A DNA stretch of 64,000 nucleotides from Dromiciops gliroides (GCF_019393635.1 NC_057861.1:306115468-306179467), one strand, 5' to 3'; shown: positions 50,915 through 63,117, numbered from the stretch's first letter. Notes: generated by a model from the sequence alone, not told the origin. Numbers and translations are program-made.

Positions 50915-51264
50915 CAGAAGTGTCAAATTCAAATAGAGATAGATATCTTTAGGGGCAGCTAGGTGGTGCAGTGGATAGAGCACCGGCCCTAGATTCAGGA
51001 GGACCTGAGTTCAAATCTGACCTCAGACACTTGACACTTACTAGCTGTGTGACCCTGGGCAAGTCACTTAACCCCAACTGCCTCACCAAAAGAGAGAGAG
51101 AGAGAGAAAGAGAGATATCTTTAGCCACAGATTGACTTAGAAAACCACACATCAACATTATCTATGTTTCATTGTATTTTTATTTATTTTGTAATACATT
51201 TCTCAATTACATTTGAATCTGGTTCCAGTCAGCTTGTGGGTGATTTTGACATCTCTGATGTCCA
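50915..51264 (-). mobile_element. Second hAT-like element, antisense, split by a SINE
   Basis: The left end is cagaagtgtcaaattcaaat and the right end gattttgacatctctg. Between them are gattgacttagaaaaccaca and caattacatttgaatctggt, which are reverse complements of words in the copy at 49926-50115. A young SINE (50952-51112) sits inside. No clear TSD remains. Confidence 0.55.
50952..51112 (+). mobile_element. WSINE1-like CORE-SINE
   Basis: A full copy with tail caactgcctcaccaaaagag and a (GA)n end. The direct repeat agatatcttta lies at 50941-50951 and 51113-51123. Confidence 0.95.
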
Positions 51265-51576
51265 TTTCCTTGAGTTCAGTGAAATTCTTATTGTTCCAGG
51301 ACTCAGAGAATGAAATTCCAATACATATTTCAAAATTATCACACTGGATTAATCATTTTAAAAGGTATATTTTATATGAAAATATGACCATGTAATTTAA
51401 GCAAAAATCCTATAAGTTTAAAATTTTGGTTTATTACTATCAGTCCCCATAATCATTTTATCCCCATAATATTTAATAAAACCAATGAAAATTGTTTTGT
51501 ATGGAAATGGCAATTCTAACTAAACTACAGTGGTATGGACATGCTGCAATAATATCAATGAACTGCAATGTGGTGT

Positions 51577-51674
51577 GTTTATCATGAGATAATCACACCC
51601 CTAGAGGATTAGAAGCACTCAGCTGAACCTTGTGCCTCATAACACACTTGGGGTGTCATTATCTCATGATAACC
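51577..51674. other. Strong inverted repeat (two 25-base arms, 48-base spacer)
   Basis: The left arm (51577-51601) contains ttatcatgagataatcacac and the right arm (51650-51674) contains ggtgtcattatctcatgata. The arms pair at 23 of 25 positions. The surrounding sequence (51530-51830) is repeat-poor, with a taatta core just downstream. It could be the relic of a DNA element or a duplicated regulatory site. Confidence 0.85.
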
Positions 51675-51699
51675 ATACTCCCTGTCAAGCCTTATTGCT

Positions 51700-54610
51700 T
51701 AATTAGGGGTTACAAAGGTGATAACAAGACTAAAAGAAATCGGATGAAGAGTACCTAAGATGAATGATACCTTAATCAACTTAAACCTTGTTGCAGAAAG
51801 AAACATAGTCAACATATGCATGCAAGAGTTCTGCATTTTTTAAAAAAAGGAATGGGTTAATAATTGATAAAGTGAAATCAAGATCCACATATCTTTGACT
51901 TTCATTTGCCAGGTGTCATAATTTCTTGTGATCAATAATTTAAATTGTGTTTTCATACAGTGTGTAAAATGCTCAAGAAATTAATGGCAACATGAAATTT
52001 AACTTTGACCTTAGATACGTAGCTCATACATGACAGTGATTCATCATGATCCAAATGTGGGATTTAAGTATTAAGTCTGCAATGGATATAATCAATAAGA
52101 CCTATGCTATAAAAGACTAACAAACTAACCCGAATCCAAATATGAAGCACATGATTGTTCCACTTCCTTTTTTTTTAAAAAATGAGAACTGAAAACTGGC
52201 AAATGTTAAATAAAAAGTATGGCATTAAATACTTTGCAAAAACCATGCCCAAATACCTAATTTCAGTTCTTTTGTTCTATTTTATAAACAACTGCCATAT
52301 TTGTGGATAGAATACAGCTCCAGTTATGGTATACTTGGAACTGCTTTCCAATTCACTGTGAAACATCAATTATCGTTATCAAATAACAGTATCTCATCTC
52401 AGTCCATTATCAAGATGGAGTCTTATTTTAGCTGGACTGCAGCCCTATCTGTATATCAAGGCTGGCCGCAGTGGCAGAGAGTGAGTGAAAGGCTGTGAAA
52501 TAATCAATAATAATCATCAAATTGTGGTCGAAAGGTTGTGAGGATGGAAGTTTTTGATGAAACCTCAACCTTTTTTTGTGCACAGATGATAAGGCTTAAC
52601 CTTTGCAATACCTGATAACTGTGACTCAGTTAGAGGCAGCCCTACATACACTTTTAAGAAGGGGTTCTGAATGTCTAAAGACTGCCTGAAATACTATGGT
52701 TTAAGTGGAATACAAACCTCATGCCATCAGACACCATCAGGTGGGAGGACTCAAAGACATTGTGAGCCTGGTTTATTGTAAACTTGCAACTCTACTCACA
52801 GAATTCAAAACCTGACTTGCCGTAGGTGTTAAATCTATACAAGTAAAGGTCAGACCCAAAAGAACAATGTTTGCATAACAATGGGTAAAGTGTATCCTGC
52901 TATTTTTCCCAGAGGTTATTGAACTGCTGCCTAAGCCTGTGACTCTGGGAGCTGAACAAAGCCTGCACTGAATTCTTCCTCTCACCCTTCCCCCACCAAT
53001 AAATTGACCCAAGTCAACCTGAAAATTTGGGAAAGTGTTGTTATTAAGAAAAACTCTAAGCTACTTCCGGAAGATTTCTTGTGCCATCATGTCTTCCTGA
53101 CATGACATGTCATATGGACATAAGGTGAAAGCAAGCAGGCTGCAGCATTGCTAAAATCATCTTAGAGGACTTTCACTGGGGTTTTGTTTTTCAGGCTGAT
53201 GGAAACAAAGGAAGTCACCTGAAAAAGGCCACATTACACACTGAAAGGATAATAAGTACAATTTTCTCTAAAAGTTACTGATTTTTTTTGGTATTATTAT
53301 AAAATGTTATCCCTCAAACTTGACAAAAACCCATCCCAACTCTTAAAAGAAAAAAGGACATATTTAAGTCAGAATTCACTAACACAAATGAAATGTGCTT
53401 TTGATGTCTTCATAAAAGTGTTTTCATAAACTTGATGACAAAAAAAAAAGTATTAGAAACAGTATTCTCTCTCTACCTTGTTATCTTAAACAGTCGAATG
53501 TATCATGGAATACAAATAGAGTTAGGTATTATATTTACCAATAGGAAGTTACTTATCATTTTAATAGCAAGCAGACTGAAATCATATCCCTAAATTGCAG
53601 CCTCATTTCCATGGCTTCAAGAAACTGGACATTTGCTAATAAATAAGAAAGGCATTTAATAAAGATTCCCCAAATCTGGCTTGACTGAATAAAATTTAAG
53701 CTTTAAAGAAAATTTTAAAGGCCTTCTGGCTATTAAAAATATTTTTAAAAATCCAATATAGGAAAATTTGAAAAAATTATGATTATCTGTGAAACCCACA
53801 TGCAACTTCTGCTTTGACACAACCTTTTATATAAAAATGGTCTAATAGTACTAGCAAAACCAGAACAAAACACCCTCTTTTTGAGGGGGTATCAACTTTT
53901 TGAAGTCTGCTGATAACCTTTTAGGTAATGATAGTAAAGTAGGGTTAAATACTCAAGGTACTATTAAGAACTATGAACATTTTAGTCTTTACCAGTATTA
54001 GAAACAGATATTCTTGTGGGTTTTGGAGTTTCCTCCTAAGTTTGTGAAATGCTACATACTACATAATCAACAAGCAAATTAAAAAGGAATTTTGAGTGCA
54101 TTATATGGTGCCTGGGAAAATGAAAGAAAATATATTCTTTTTAAATTTAGAACAATCCAATATTAATAAGAGTACTAAACCCCAGAGACATAAAACTAAA
54201 AGCTACAGAGGGAGGCAAACCCATTTTTCATTATTTACATCTTCTAAAAAAACCCCAAAATTCACTGAGGTAACTAAAAACATAAAGTGGAAGGTTTTAC
54301 ATGATTTCATCAGTACAGATTAGTATATTTTGGAAGAGATGTAAAATCAAAATACAGTCAGATGGCATTGGTTATGATAAATCCAGAAAACAAAACTGGC
54401 CAAATATGCTCGGCAATTGTGCAATAGAGAATCACTGTAATAGATTCAAAATTGAGTTTTGAAAATTCATGCCACTATTACAGAAAAAACACCACCACCA
54501 CCACCTAATACTGTTTATAGGGAAAATACCTTTAACTGGATCAATGTTTTTAAAAAGTGTTACAATAACAGTGCAAAATTTCAGATGCAAGGCTACTAGC
54601 AGGATTTTTT
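51700..54610. other. Repeat-poor intron
   Basis: No recognised mobile elements or genes. The mixed composition with atgcat and taatta-type words suggests candidate conserved non-coding DNA, but this cannot be shown here. Confidence 0.4.
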
Positions 54611-54625
54611 TTTACTTTAGGAAAA

Positions 54626-55017
54626 TAAAATTTTATTGTGTGATGTTGAATCTTGCTATGCAGGTATCTACTAAAACAGCACACGACACACTCTTAAAAT
54701 TGCTACAACACTTTACCCCACATACAATAAATGTTCTCCAGAAATGTTGCCGTTGTTCTGAGGCTACATCAGTTGGCTCCCAGAGCTGAGTAGCAATAAG
54801 ATAGTATGTTTTATTATGAGTGTCATGGAGACGGTGTGAAAATCCAAAAGCCACAGGCAGTAAGCGGCAATGGGTCAATACTGCTCACAGAGACATTGTG
54901 TAGATAATCAACAACGAGGCCCTGGGTTCTCCATGCACTGCAAACAGCTGAAGGGCAAATCAATACAGCCAGGGGAAGGACACTGCCCTGCTCCACTCCC
55001 CACAATACACTATTACC
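54626..55017 (-). pseudogene. Probable retro-inserted transcript fragment, 392 bp, unidentified source
   Basis: The segment is flanked by a 12-bp direct repeat actttaggaaaa (54614-54625 and 55018-55029). Its minus strand ends cacacaataaaattt, a poly(A) signal at the expected 3' end, and it is richer in CpG than its neighbours. The minus-strand frame ending TACGFWIFTPSP and stop, followed by a UTR-like stretch, would fit a 5'-truncated processed pseudogene. I do not recognise the parent gene. A long A tail is not preserved. Confidence 0.55.
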
Positions 55018-55029
55018 ACTTTAGGAAAA

Positions 55030-57710
55030 ACACTCTAAAAATGAAATGAAATCAAACTTTCAGTGCAACTAACAATCAGCTACATAATGTAATCAAGTTT
55101 GTCCTTCAATTAAAGCTCTTCAAATAGTGTTTGTGGGGAAAAAAATCAAACAGGCTCCAAGATGATCTTAAAGATTCTTTATAACAAAGTCTTTCTAAAA
55201 TGTAAGAATAAAAAGATGGGTAAGAAAAATTGCTTTTACTCAGAGTTACAAAAATATGGGCCAGGACATAATTACTTTAATATAAAACAGAAGAGGAAGC
55301 TTCTTATTCATCTGGTGACAAGTTGGTAACCACAAAAATTAAGTTTATAAATGCAATAATTAAAAGTGAGCATTTGAACTAAATAAAGTTTTCCTTGTTT
55401 TAAGACATAATATTGTTAATAATTGATAGATTAGGTTCATTCTGAACATCAGGAAAAAAATGAACAGGAAATAATATTGTACTAAATTAAAAGAATTGTG
55501 AATTATATTTGTATTTCTATAATGACTATGTTTCCAGAGAAGAAAGACAACACTAATGTATATTATTGGTTCTGAGGGCAACACTTTATAGGTAGTATTT
55601 GTATCTGACACCTTGTTAAATATATGATGCTAATATTTCAAGTTTTTCAGTAGAAATTTATGGGTAGGAAAATGTTGATTTATTATTTCTTGAGAAAAAG
55701 GTGATTCATCACATCCATCATTCTGTTAATCATAAGATGTTATTTCTAAGCTACTATGTAAAACTATCTTTTTTGAAACGAGAAGAAAATTGCTGGAAGG
55801 AAAATTAATAAATTTATTTCTGTTTATTCCAAGTTAAGGTTTCTTTATGTTTCTAACAAGGTGAAACTGTGTATACATACAGGCAGGTTTGGCCTGTATA
55901 ACCCACTAACAAAATTTTATAGAAAGGAATGCAGTGTGTCCCTATTGTTTATTATATTGAAAAAGAATGCAGCAGAAGACACTGCTATTGTGGAAATGTA
56001 AAATTACATCTAAGTGAAGTCAAGGAAAGAAATGTTACCTAGAATATTCAGTGTAGTAATAGGGTAGCATTTTCTAGTTTTTAAATCAATAACAAGTATT
56101 TCAAGGTGATTAAGAAATTTACACTATATCCTTTAAAGCTTGAATAAAACGCTAACATGGGGTGCTACAGAAAATGAGGCTATAATTGGTCTGGTGATGT
56201 CCATTAAAAAAATTATAAAGGATCTGGATTCATAAGGAAATAGGTGATTGTAATGCTGTTAGGAGACTCCACAACTGGGAGTCAATGTGTTTATAGTATA
56301 TGGTTTTTTTTTCTTTAGGTTAATTACAGGATTCCCGCTGAGTGGTAGAAGTTGAAGCTAGATTTATCTGTGGCAGTAACTGAACACAACCCTCCCATTC
56401 TGAATTACACGTTTATGAGCTGCAAGGTGATGCAAAATGGTTTAAAGCAATTTTCCTTTTTTTTTTTGCAAAGTTATATTACATTATCTAGTTACTATGG
56501 CAACTAAATAGTTGAACTGTTGCTAGTCTTAGGGGGAAAAAACCTTTACAAAAGAAATACTAGCTTTTAGAATGATTTTAAGTTCTCTGAATAGAATATT
56601 CTCCCCCAAACATCTGAACATAAAAATAATTTAAATAAGTGGTTATAGTGAACAGTTTGAACATATGACAATATGCCACTGTCAGTGAAAACAGTTCAGG
56701 CTGAAATGTTAATGATGGGAAGTCTGAAGAAGGAAACAGCTATATCCCTATTCTCAAAGCATACTGCTTACCCATGGGATTTCTTATTGTCCCTTCATAT
56801 CCAACTATATAACAGTATAGAATCTGTGCTGACCAACTTAATTCTGGACTTTCTACCTCTTTGTCAGATGTGGCTGGAATCAGCTTGAACAAGTTCTTCC
56901 TTCATTATGTGACATGATGCCTGATTTATTTGCATAATGTTCTCCTATTGGCTACAGAATCTACTTAGGAGATATATGCTTTGAGGAAGGAGGGCCCATA
57001 TTAAAGTTGTTTGTTTTTTTAGAAAACAAAGCATATTTAAAAATCACATCACTATGAAATGTTTTTTTTTTATATGAGAAGAGAAAAAGAAAATGTTTGT
57101 TAGAATACATGCTAGCACATTTTAAATCCCTAAATTCTAATTCTATTTCGAGGTGGTAGGATTTGGTGGGATTTTTAAAAGTCTCATAACTACATGATCA
57201 ATCCAGGTGATTTAAAATCAATCCCAAAGCCAGACAAAGCCAGTTGTAAACGGCTCTCCATTTGCTTTATTGAGAAGGTGAAAGATCAGACAGAAGCTCT
57301 TGCTTCAATGAGATATCTCTTCTATACAAAAATTACTCATTTCAACGATGCCATTAGAATTTCCTCCCATTTTCTTAGTGGACATTCATAGTAGGCAGGC
57401 AGATGTCATGGAATATGCTAAGTAGACCTATGACTGTAGGGCTATTGAAAAATAAGTATAAAAGAGCTTAAAAACCGGTAGTCATCAATATCTTTTCCTA
57501 ATTTAAAGAGCGAGCTATTATTACTGTGAAGTACACCAAATTTCATCATTTACTGAAAACAATATGATTATTGATCCTAACACAAGGGTCAACTATAATA
57601 CTGAAATCAAATATTTCTTTCTTTAGAACATTCAGAACATGATTCCTGTCAAATCCAAAATAATCTTCTGTTCCATTTGTGTGAAATCTGATGTTTTTTT
57701 ATGTGCTAAG
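55030..57710. other. Intron without recognised mobile elements
   Basis: AT-rich, no supportable gene. It includes the X-box-like site at 56491. Confidence 0.5.
56491..56504. promoter_or_regulatory. X-box-like RFX site
   Basis: gttactatggcaac is close to the palindromic RFX consensus GTTGCCATGGCAAC, with two half-sites in the right spacing. It lies in a repeat-free intronic stretch. Function is inferred from the motif alone. Confidence 0.45.
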
Positions 57711-57714
57711 CAGT

Positions 57715-57982
57715 TTTAGGGACAGCTAGGTGGCATTGTGTATAGATTTCTGGACTTCATGTCAGGAAAATTTGAATAATTCTACCTCAACTACTACCTA
57801 GTTATGTGACTCTGAAAAAGTCACTTAATCATTCTCAGACTCGGTTTCCTTATCTGTGAATAGGGGATAATAACAGCAATACCTACATGACAAGGTTGTT
57901 GTGAGGATCAAATGAGATAATATGTGTAAAGGGCTTTGTAAACCTTAAAGCATTATATAAATGTTAACTATTATTATTAAGA
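57715..57982 (+). repeat. Full-length older relative of the WSINE/MIR family
   Basis: The head gggacagctaggtggcattg matches the young SINE, but the 3' half keeps a MIR-like tail (tgttgtgaggatcaaatgag, gtgtaaagggctttgtaaac) ending in ATT repeats. It links the young SINE head to the older long-tail form. Confidence 0.85.
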
Positions 57983-58528
57983 AATTGTAGCCAAGTTGGA
58001 AGTGCAAAGTTACAGTATGTATGTATCCCAGTGGTGCCAGCAGGCTCTTCTCAAACCTGGAAACAGTTTTAGAGATTCTGGAGATTTCAGGATGCTGCTC
58101 AGGAATATTATCATAAATGATATGTGTTATTGGGGGCTCAATTCCGACTGACAGTAAACATGAGAGGTACATTCCTAGCTGCCTTTGGGGATCAGATCAG
58201 AGGCAAGAGAAAGGGAAAGAAAAGTCTAAGAATAATACTCAATTGACCAACTTTCTGAATTGGGAGAACACAGATTTCCAAAGAGATCTTTTCAACCCTC
58301 AATAGGGCCAGAGGGTCATCTAGTCTATCCTGATCTTGACATGTGTTTCTATGATTATGGAGGCTCTGGAATGAATCATGGTCAAAAGGGTGGAGGTTGT
58401 TAATTCCTTGGAAATCTCTGTAGGAGGCAGTGGCCCAGAGTAAGCATCCTAACTGCTGATGGCCACTGTGAAATATATTCTTGGATATGATCTAATTATG
58501 GAGATGCTGACAAAAATGATTATGTACT

Positions 58529-58684
58529 ATACAACCTATATCAGACTGCTTTCTGTCTTGGGGAGGAGGGAGGGAAGGGAGGTGGGGAGAAAAGAAAAAT
58601 TTGGAACTAAAAATCCAGTGTAAACATGTTGAAAACTATCCTTATATGTAATATGTAACTGGAAAATAATAAAATTAAATTTTA
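58529..58684 (+). mobile_element. L1 3' tail, heavily 5'-truncated
   Basis: It reads cagactgctttctgtcttgg, gaggagggagggaaggg, ttggaactaaaaatccagtg and actggaaaataataaaatta, with an A-rich end. The direct repeat aaaaatgattatgtact lies on the left at 58512-58528. The right copy begins at 58685 and is split by a SINE. Confidence 0.9.
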
Positions 58685-58697
58685 AAAAATGATTATG

Positions 58698-58835
58698 GGG
58701 GCAGCTAGGTGGCGCAGTGGATAAAGCACCAGCCCTGGATTCAGGAGTTCCTGAGTTCAAATCCGGCCTCAGACACTTGACACTTACTAGCTGTGTGACC
58801 CTGGGCAAGTCACTTAACCCCCATTGCCCCGAAAA
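58698..58835 (+). mobile_element. WSINE1-like CORE-SINE inside an L1 target duplication
   Basis: A full copy. The direct repeat aaaaaatgattatg lies at 58684-58697 and 58836-58849. The rest of the L1 right-hand duplication (tact) follows immediately at 58850. Confidence 0.95.
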
Positions 58836-58944
58836 AAAAAATGATTATGTACTCTGATTAGGCTTAGAGTTTTAAAAGTAGTGCTTTCCTACAAATGAAG
58901 AGCATGTTTGCCTCTTGGAATTTTTATGATACTCATTACTGGCT

Positions 58945-59180
58945 CTAGGATAATAATAATAATGATAATAATAACAATAACATTTATATAGTGCTAAGCA
59001 CTTTATAATTATTATCTCATTTGATCCTCACAACAACCTCATTTTACAGATGAAGAAACTGAGGCAGAGGTTGTGATTTGCCCAGGGTCATAGCTAGTAG
59101 GTATCTGAGATTAGATTTGAACTCAGATCTTCTTGACTCTAGGTCTGGTACTCTATCCAGTAAAGCCACCTAGTTTCCCT
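58945..59180 (-). repeat. MIR-type SINE, antisense
   Basis: An (ATA)n start is followed by agtgctaagcactttataat, tttgatcctcacaacaacct, cattttacagatgaagaaac, gatttgcccagggtcatagc and tgaactcagatcttcttgac, with head words to the right end. Confidence 0.85.
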
Positions 59181-59738
59181 TAAATACAGAGCAGATAAAA
59201 ATACACTATTTCAAATATACTTGCTCAGAAAAAAATTAGTTCCCTTTCAAAAACAAAGACTTTGTACAGGATTTTAGTATATGGACATTCTACTGCAAGA
59301 ACCAAAAGTCCATTCAGAAGAGATTTTTAGAGAGGGGATCTGGGAGAAAAGCCGTTATTTAGTTAAAAAACTACAAATGATGGGTAAAAAGAGAGAGGAG
59401 TCTATATTTGACCATATGTCTCTACATTGTACCATATAAGCAACCTCCTTTGGTTGTTTTGGGGAGCAAATGAGATTTGGTAAAGCATTTTGTAAATCTG
59501 CAAGAGCTACGTGTATGTTAGCTACACAATTATAGATTGAATCTAAAGTTCTTCCCATTATTTCTAGAGCCCTAAAATGGATGATAAAATTGAGCTATAT
59601 GAGCAAGCATTTACATGTCATGTGCTCCTGATGTAGTTTACCAACTGAACCAGAGTGACTTTTGAATTTATATAAAATGCACACCTAGGCCCTTAAAACA
59701 TTTATCTACGGGACCACAAGTATAATCAAACAGAATTA

Positions 59739-59900
59739 GTGGGGCAGCTAGGTGGTGCAGTGGATAGAGCACTGGCCCTGGATTCAGGAGGTCCCGAGTT
59801 CAAATCCGGCCTCAGACACTTAACAATTCCTAGCTGTGTGACCCTGGGCAAGTCACTTAACCCCAATTGTCTCACCAAAAAAAAAAAGAAAGAAAATTCC
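59739..59900 (+). mobile_element. WSINE1-like CORE-SINE
   Basis: A full copy with a poly-A/GAAA tail. The direct repeat tcaaacagaatta lies at 59726-59738 and 59901-59913. Confidence 0.95.
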
Positions 59901-59974
59901 TCAAACAGAATTACAGAAAAAGCCACAGAGGGCACCTAGTCCAACTTAATAAAGGAGGTCCAATCCTTGTTTGA

Positions 59975-60310
59975 CAACAATAGCATTTAACATTTTTATA
60001 GAAACTTAATGCTTTTGAAGTTTTCACATACATTAACTTGTAAAGTTAAATGAAGAAGGAAGAGTAGGCATCACTTCCAATTTACAGATGGAGAAACTGG
60101 GAGATTATTATTATCATCTCACATTTCTATAACATTTGCTGTTTATAAGGCATTTAATTCCTAACTGTTATTATCTTCATCTGACACATGGGGAAAGTGA
60201 GGCCTAGATGATTTACTTACTCATTATCACATAACTAGTAATTGTGTGCAATTTATAGCTGGAAAAGGGATTCATGTCTTCTGGTTCTAAGATAACTTAT
60301 GGTGCCACAG
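59975..60310 (-). repeat. Two diverged MIR-like pieces, antisense
   Basis: caatttacagatggagaaac ends one piece near 60105. ttattatcttcatctgacac and cacataactagtaattgtg belong to a second. Confidence 0.55.
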
Positions 60311-60974
60311 ACAGGAAGTGGGTGTATCCAGAATTAGCCGTTGTTCTTTTGAATCCCAGTCCAAAACTCATTCCACTAAATCAGACTTTGGGGGAATTCA
60401 GCAATACAAATGTTTCATGATGGATGAAAATGGAGTTTTGCAATATTTTCCACACATCCTTTTGTTTGGTATTCACCCCAATGACTGACAAACTACTATG
60501 TGTCTAATTGCATGTATAATGTGACCTCTTCTTACCTCTGCCTGTAGAGGAGGCTGTAATTTTACATTTTTATATAGATGGCCACCAGTACTATAAACGC
60601 CTGAATTATAGCTATACTCTTGTAGCTTTGAAACACTCCACTTTAATTCATCTCTGAGAATGCATTTACATAAATTATAGCAACAATTTCATATCCTAGT
60701 TTAGGATGACACTCTCAGAGGAAAATTCAAGATACTGATTAGATGCTTCCTGCACATAAGGAAGTATTTAATCTAAGCCAGTGGCCTTTACTTTCAGGGT
60801 TCTATAGAAGGCTATATTTTGTTGCTACTTTTCCTTTGGGAAAAAGAGCTATTTCATTTACAGTTCTCCACATTAATGAATAATTTGATCAAAACAACTT
60901 TGAAAAGTGACAAGACTGCTAAAGTGGCAAACATAAATGAAACAGGAGTTTTCAAAAGGCACACTTTCAGCAGA

Positions 60975-61265
60975 TGCAGTGTGGGGTGGTGGACAGAATG
61001 CTAGGTTTAGCGTTTGGAGGACTCAGGATAAAATCCCACATTTGACATTTACTAGCTATGTGACCCTTGACAAGTCATAAGACCACAGGATCAGTGCTAG
61101 AAGGGACTTTAGAAGCCATTTAGTCCTACTACCTCTTTGTAGAGATGAAGAAATTGAGATCCACAGAGGTTAAATGACTTGCCAAAGGTCACACAGGTCA
61201 TAAGCAGTGGAGAGGTAGCAGAGAATCTCTGAGTCCTGAGCCAGTGTTCTTTCTACTGTGCCGCA
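60975..61265 (+). repeat. Old SINE followed by a CR1-like fragment
   Basis: 60975-61080 has gggtggtggacagaatgcta and ctagctatgtgacccttgac. 61081-61265 has gtgctagaagggactttaga, aggttaaatgacttgccaaa and gtcacacaggtcataagc. Confidence 0.6.
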
Positions 61266-62167
61266 CTTTCCTCGTTCATGCACGTAACCTCTGGGCTGAT
61301 TCACTTAATGCATCTCAGGCGATTCCCTGGGACTTGTCTACTAAGAATTAGAAAGGTTGGTCCAAGGCTTCTGTTTTAGATGCTTGATGTCACAACCACA
61401 AAAGGGAAAATAGTGACACTTTAAAATAATAGTACTATTATTGAACTTAGTAAAACCAAATTGCTTTATTAGTCAATTTCTTTATGGGAGTAAAGTAAAA
61501 TGCTTTCTCATTTTTTGATAATCATTAGACAATGGAGATCATTTATTCTACCTACTTACTTCTAGATGACTTCACCTAACCAATTCCTAGGAAACTGTTT
61601 ACTCAATCTTAGAAAATTCTAAAGAACAAGTCATCAGAAACTCAATTTGTAACATGTTCTATGAGCCTTATATTCCAAGAATTTCTCTCTAATGTTTAAC
61701 TAGCCCAAGTTCTTCCTGTTAGAATTTAAATTCATTTCTTCCTTCATTCTCCACAGATGATATTTAACTTCCCCTTTTACTTCATTATAATAGTATTCTA
61801 CCCTTATTATTTAGCATGCATCTATATTTATTTCACAACATATTTTACAGTCAGATAAAGAGAACTTAAATATATGATAAAATACTTATGTAGATTTTCA
61901 AAGGTCATACTTAGAATTTTAATAGATAGATATCAATTAAACATTTCTTACTGAGGCTTAAGAAACAGACTTGGAGAATTATTCAAAAGTTACAATATGA
62001 GTTGCTGAGATATATGGTCAACAATTGATTATGTTTAAAATAGCAGAATCCACTCTCTATGCCTCATATTTTTATTTTTATTTTTATTTGGAGCCCTTGG
62101 TAAAGATTTAGTGTTCTATGTTGACATAAGCATCTTGAATTCTGGCACAAGATAAGACAAGTTCAAG

Positions 62168-62285
62168 AAAAAGGAAGAGAGGAAGGAAGGAAAGATAGAC
62201 AAGAGGAAAAGAGGAAGAAAAAAGAAATTAAGGAAGGAGGTAAAAAGGAAAAAAGAAGGAAAGAGGGAGAAAATGAAGGAAAATA
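62168..62285. repeat. Purine-rich GGAA-type low-complexity tract
   Basis: A run of ggaagagaggaaggaaggaa-like sequence on the plus strand. Confidence 0.85.
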
Positions 62286-62289
62286 AGGA

Positions 62290-62371
62290 ATTAAAACATT
62301 TATTAAGCACCTACTACTATGTGCCAGATACTGTGCTAAGTGCTTTATAAGTATTATCTCATTTGATCTTT
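62290..62371 (-). repeat. MIR-type SINE, left part, split by a young SINE
   Basis: taaaacatttattaagcacc, atgtgccagatactgtgcta and tattatctcatttgatctt lead up to the SINE insertion. Confidence 0.8.
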
Positions 62372-62515
62372 TTTTTTTTTGGTGGGACAATTGGGGTTAA
62401 GTGACTTGCCCAGGGTCACACAGCTAGTAAGTGTCAAGTGTCTGAGGCCAGATTTAAACTCAGGTCCTCCTGAATCCAGGGCCAGTGCTCTATCCACTGT
62501 GCCACCTAGCTGCCC
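62372..62515 (-). mobile_element. WSINE1-like CORE-SINE, antisense, inside a MIR
   Basis: The direct repeat ctcatttgatcttt lies at 62358-62371 and 62516-62529, inside the MIR words. The host MIR continues on both sides. Confidence 0.95.
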
Positions 62516-62529
62516 CTCATTTGATCTTT

Positions 62530-62702
62530 AAAATGGTCCTGTAAAGTAGGTTCTATTATTCTCATTTAACAATTGAAGAAACTGAGGCAGATAGTTAAGT
62601 GACTTGTCCAGGATCACACAGCTTAAGTGTCTGAGGCCAGATTTAACTGAGATCTTCCTGACTCTAGGCCCAGAATTCTATCCACTGCATCACCTAGCTG
62701 TC
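62530..62702 (-). repeat. MIR-type SINE, right part
   Basis: attctcatttaacaattgaa, gaaactgaggcagatagtta, gacttgtccaggatcacaca and catcacctagctgtct complete the antisense MIR. Confidence 0.85.
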
Positions 62703-62704
62703 TC

Positions 62705-62850
62705 AGATGACAATTCATCACTAAGCAGTGTTTACTATATGCTAGACAAGGGAGATACAAATACAAAGAACCAAACAGTCCTGATTCCCAAGGAACTTAA
62801 CATTCTACCTGGAAAGGTAACAGGTCCATGCATGGGTATACACATAGTAG
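62705..62850 (-). repeat. Old interspersed repeat (same word set as 14522 and 28240)
   Basis: ttactatatgctagacaagg, gagatacaaatacaaagaac and ttcccaaggaacttaacatt. Confidence 0.5.
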
Positions 62851-63117
62851 AGAAAAGGAAGTCTGTGAAAAAGTACTCAAACTACAAAATTAGCCTTTCA
62901 ATGTTCTTTTCACATTGAGATAATGATATTTTCCTGTAAATAAAATTAATTTCTTTTTAAAAAACCTCTTAAAAATTAAGTTTCAATATGATTTTGGAAT
63001 AATTACACATATTGTTCCATTTGCTTTTGGACTGGGCAGAATTATTCTCTAAAGAGAATTTCATTTTTAAAATAGGACATTTGTTAGAGAATTCCTTAAT
63101 ACTGCACCAGGAGGCCA

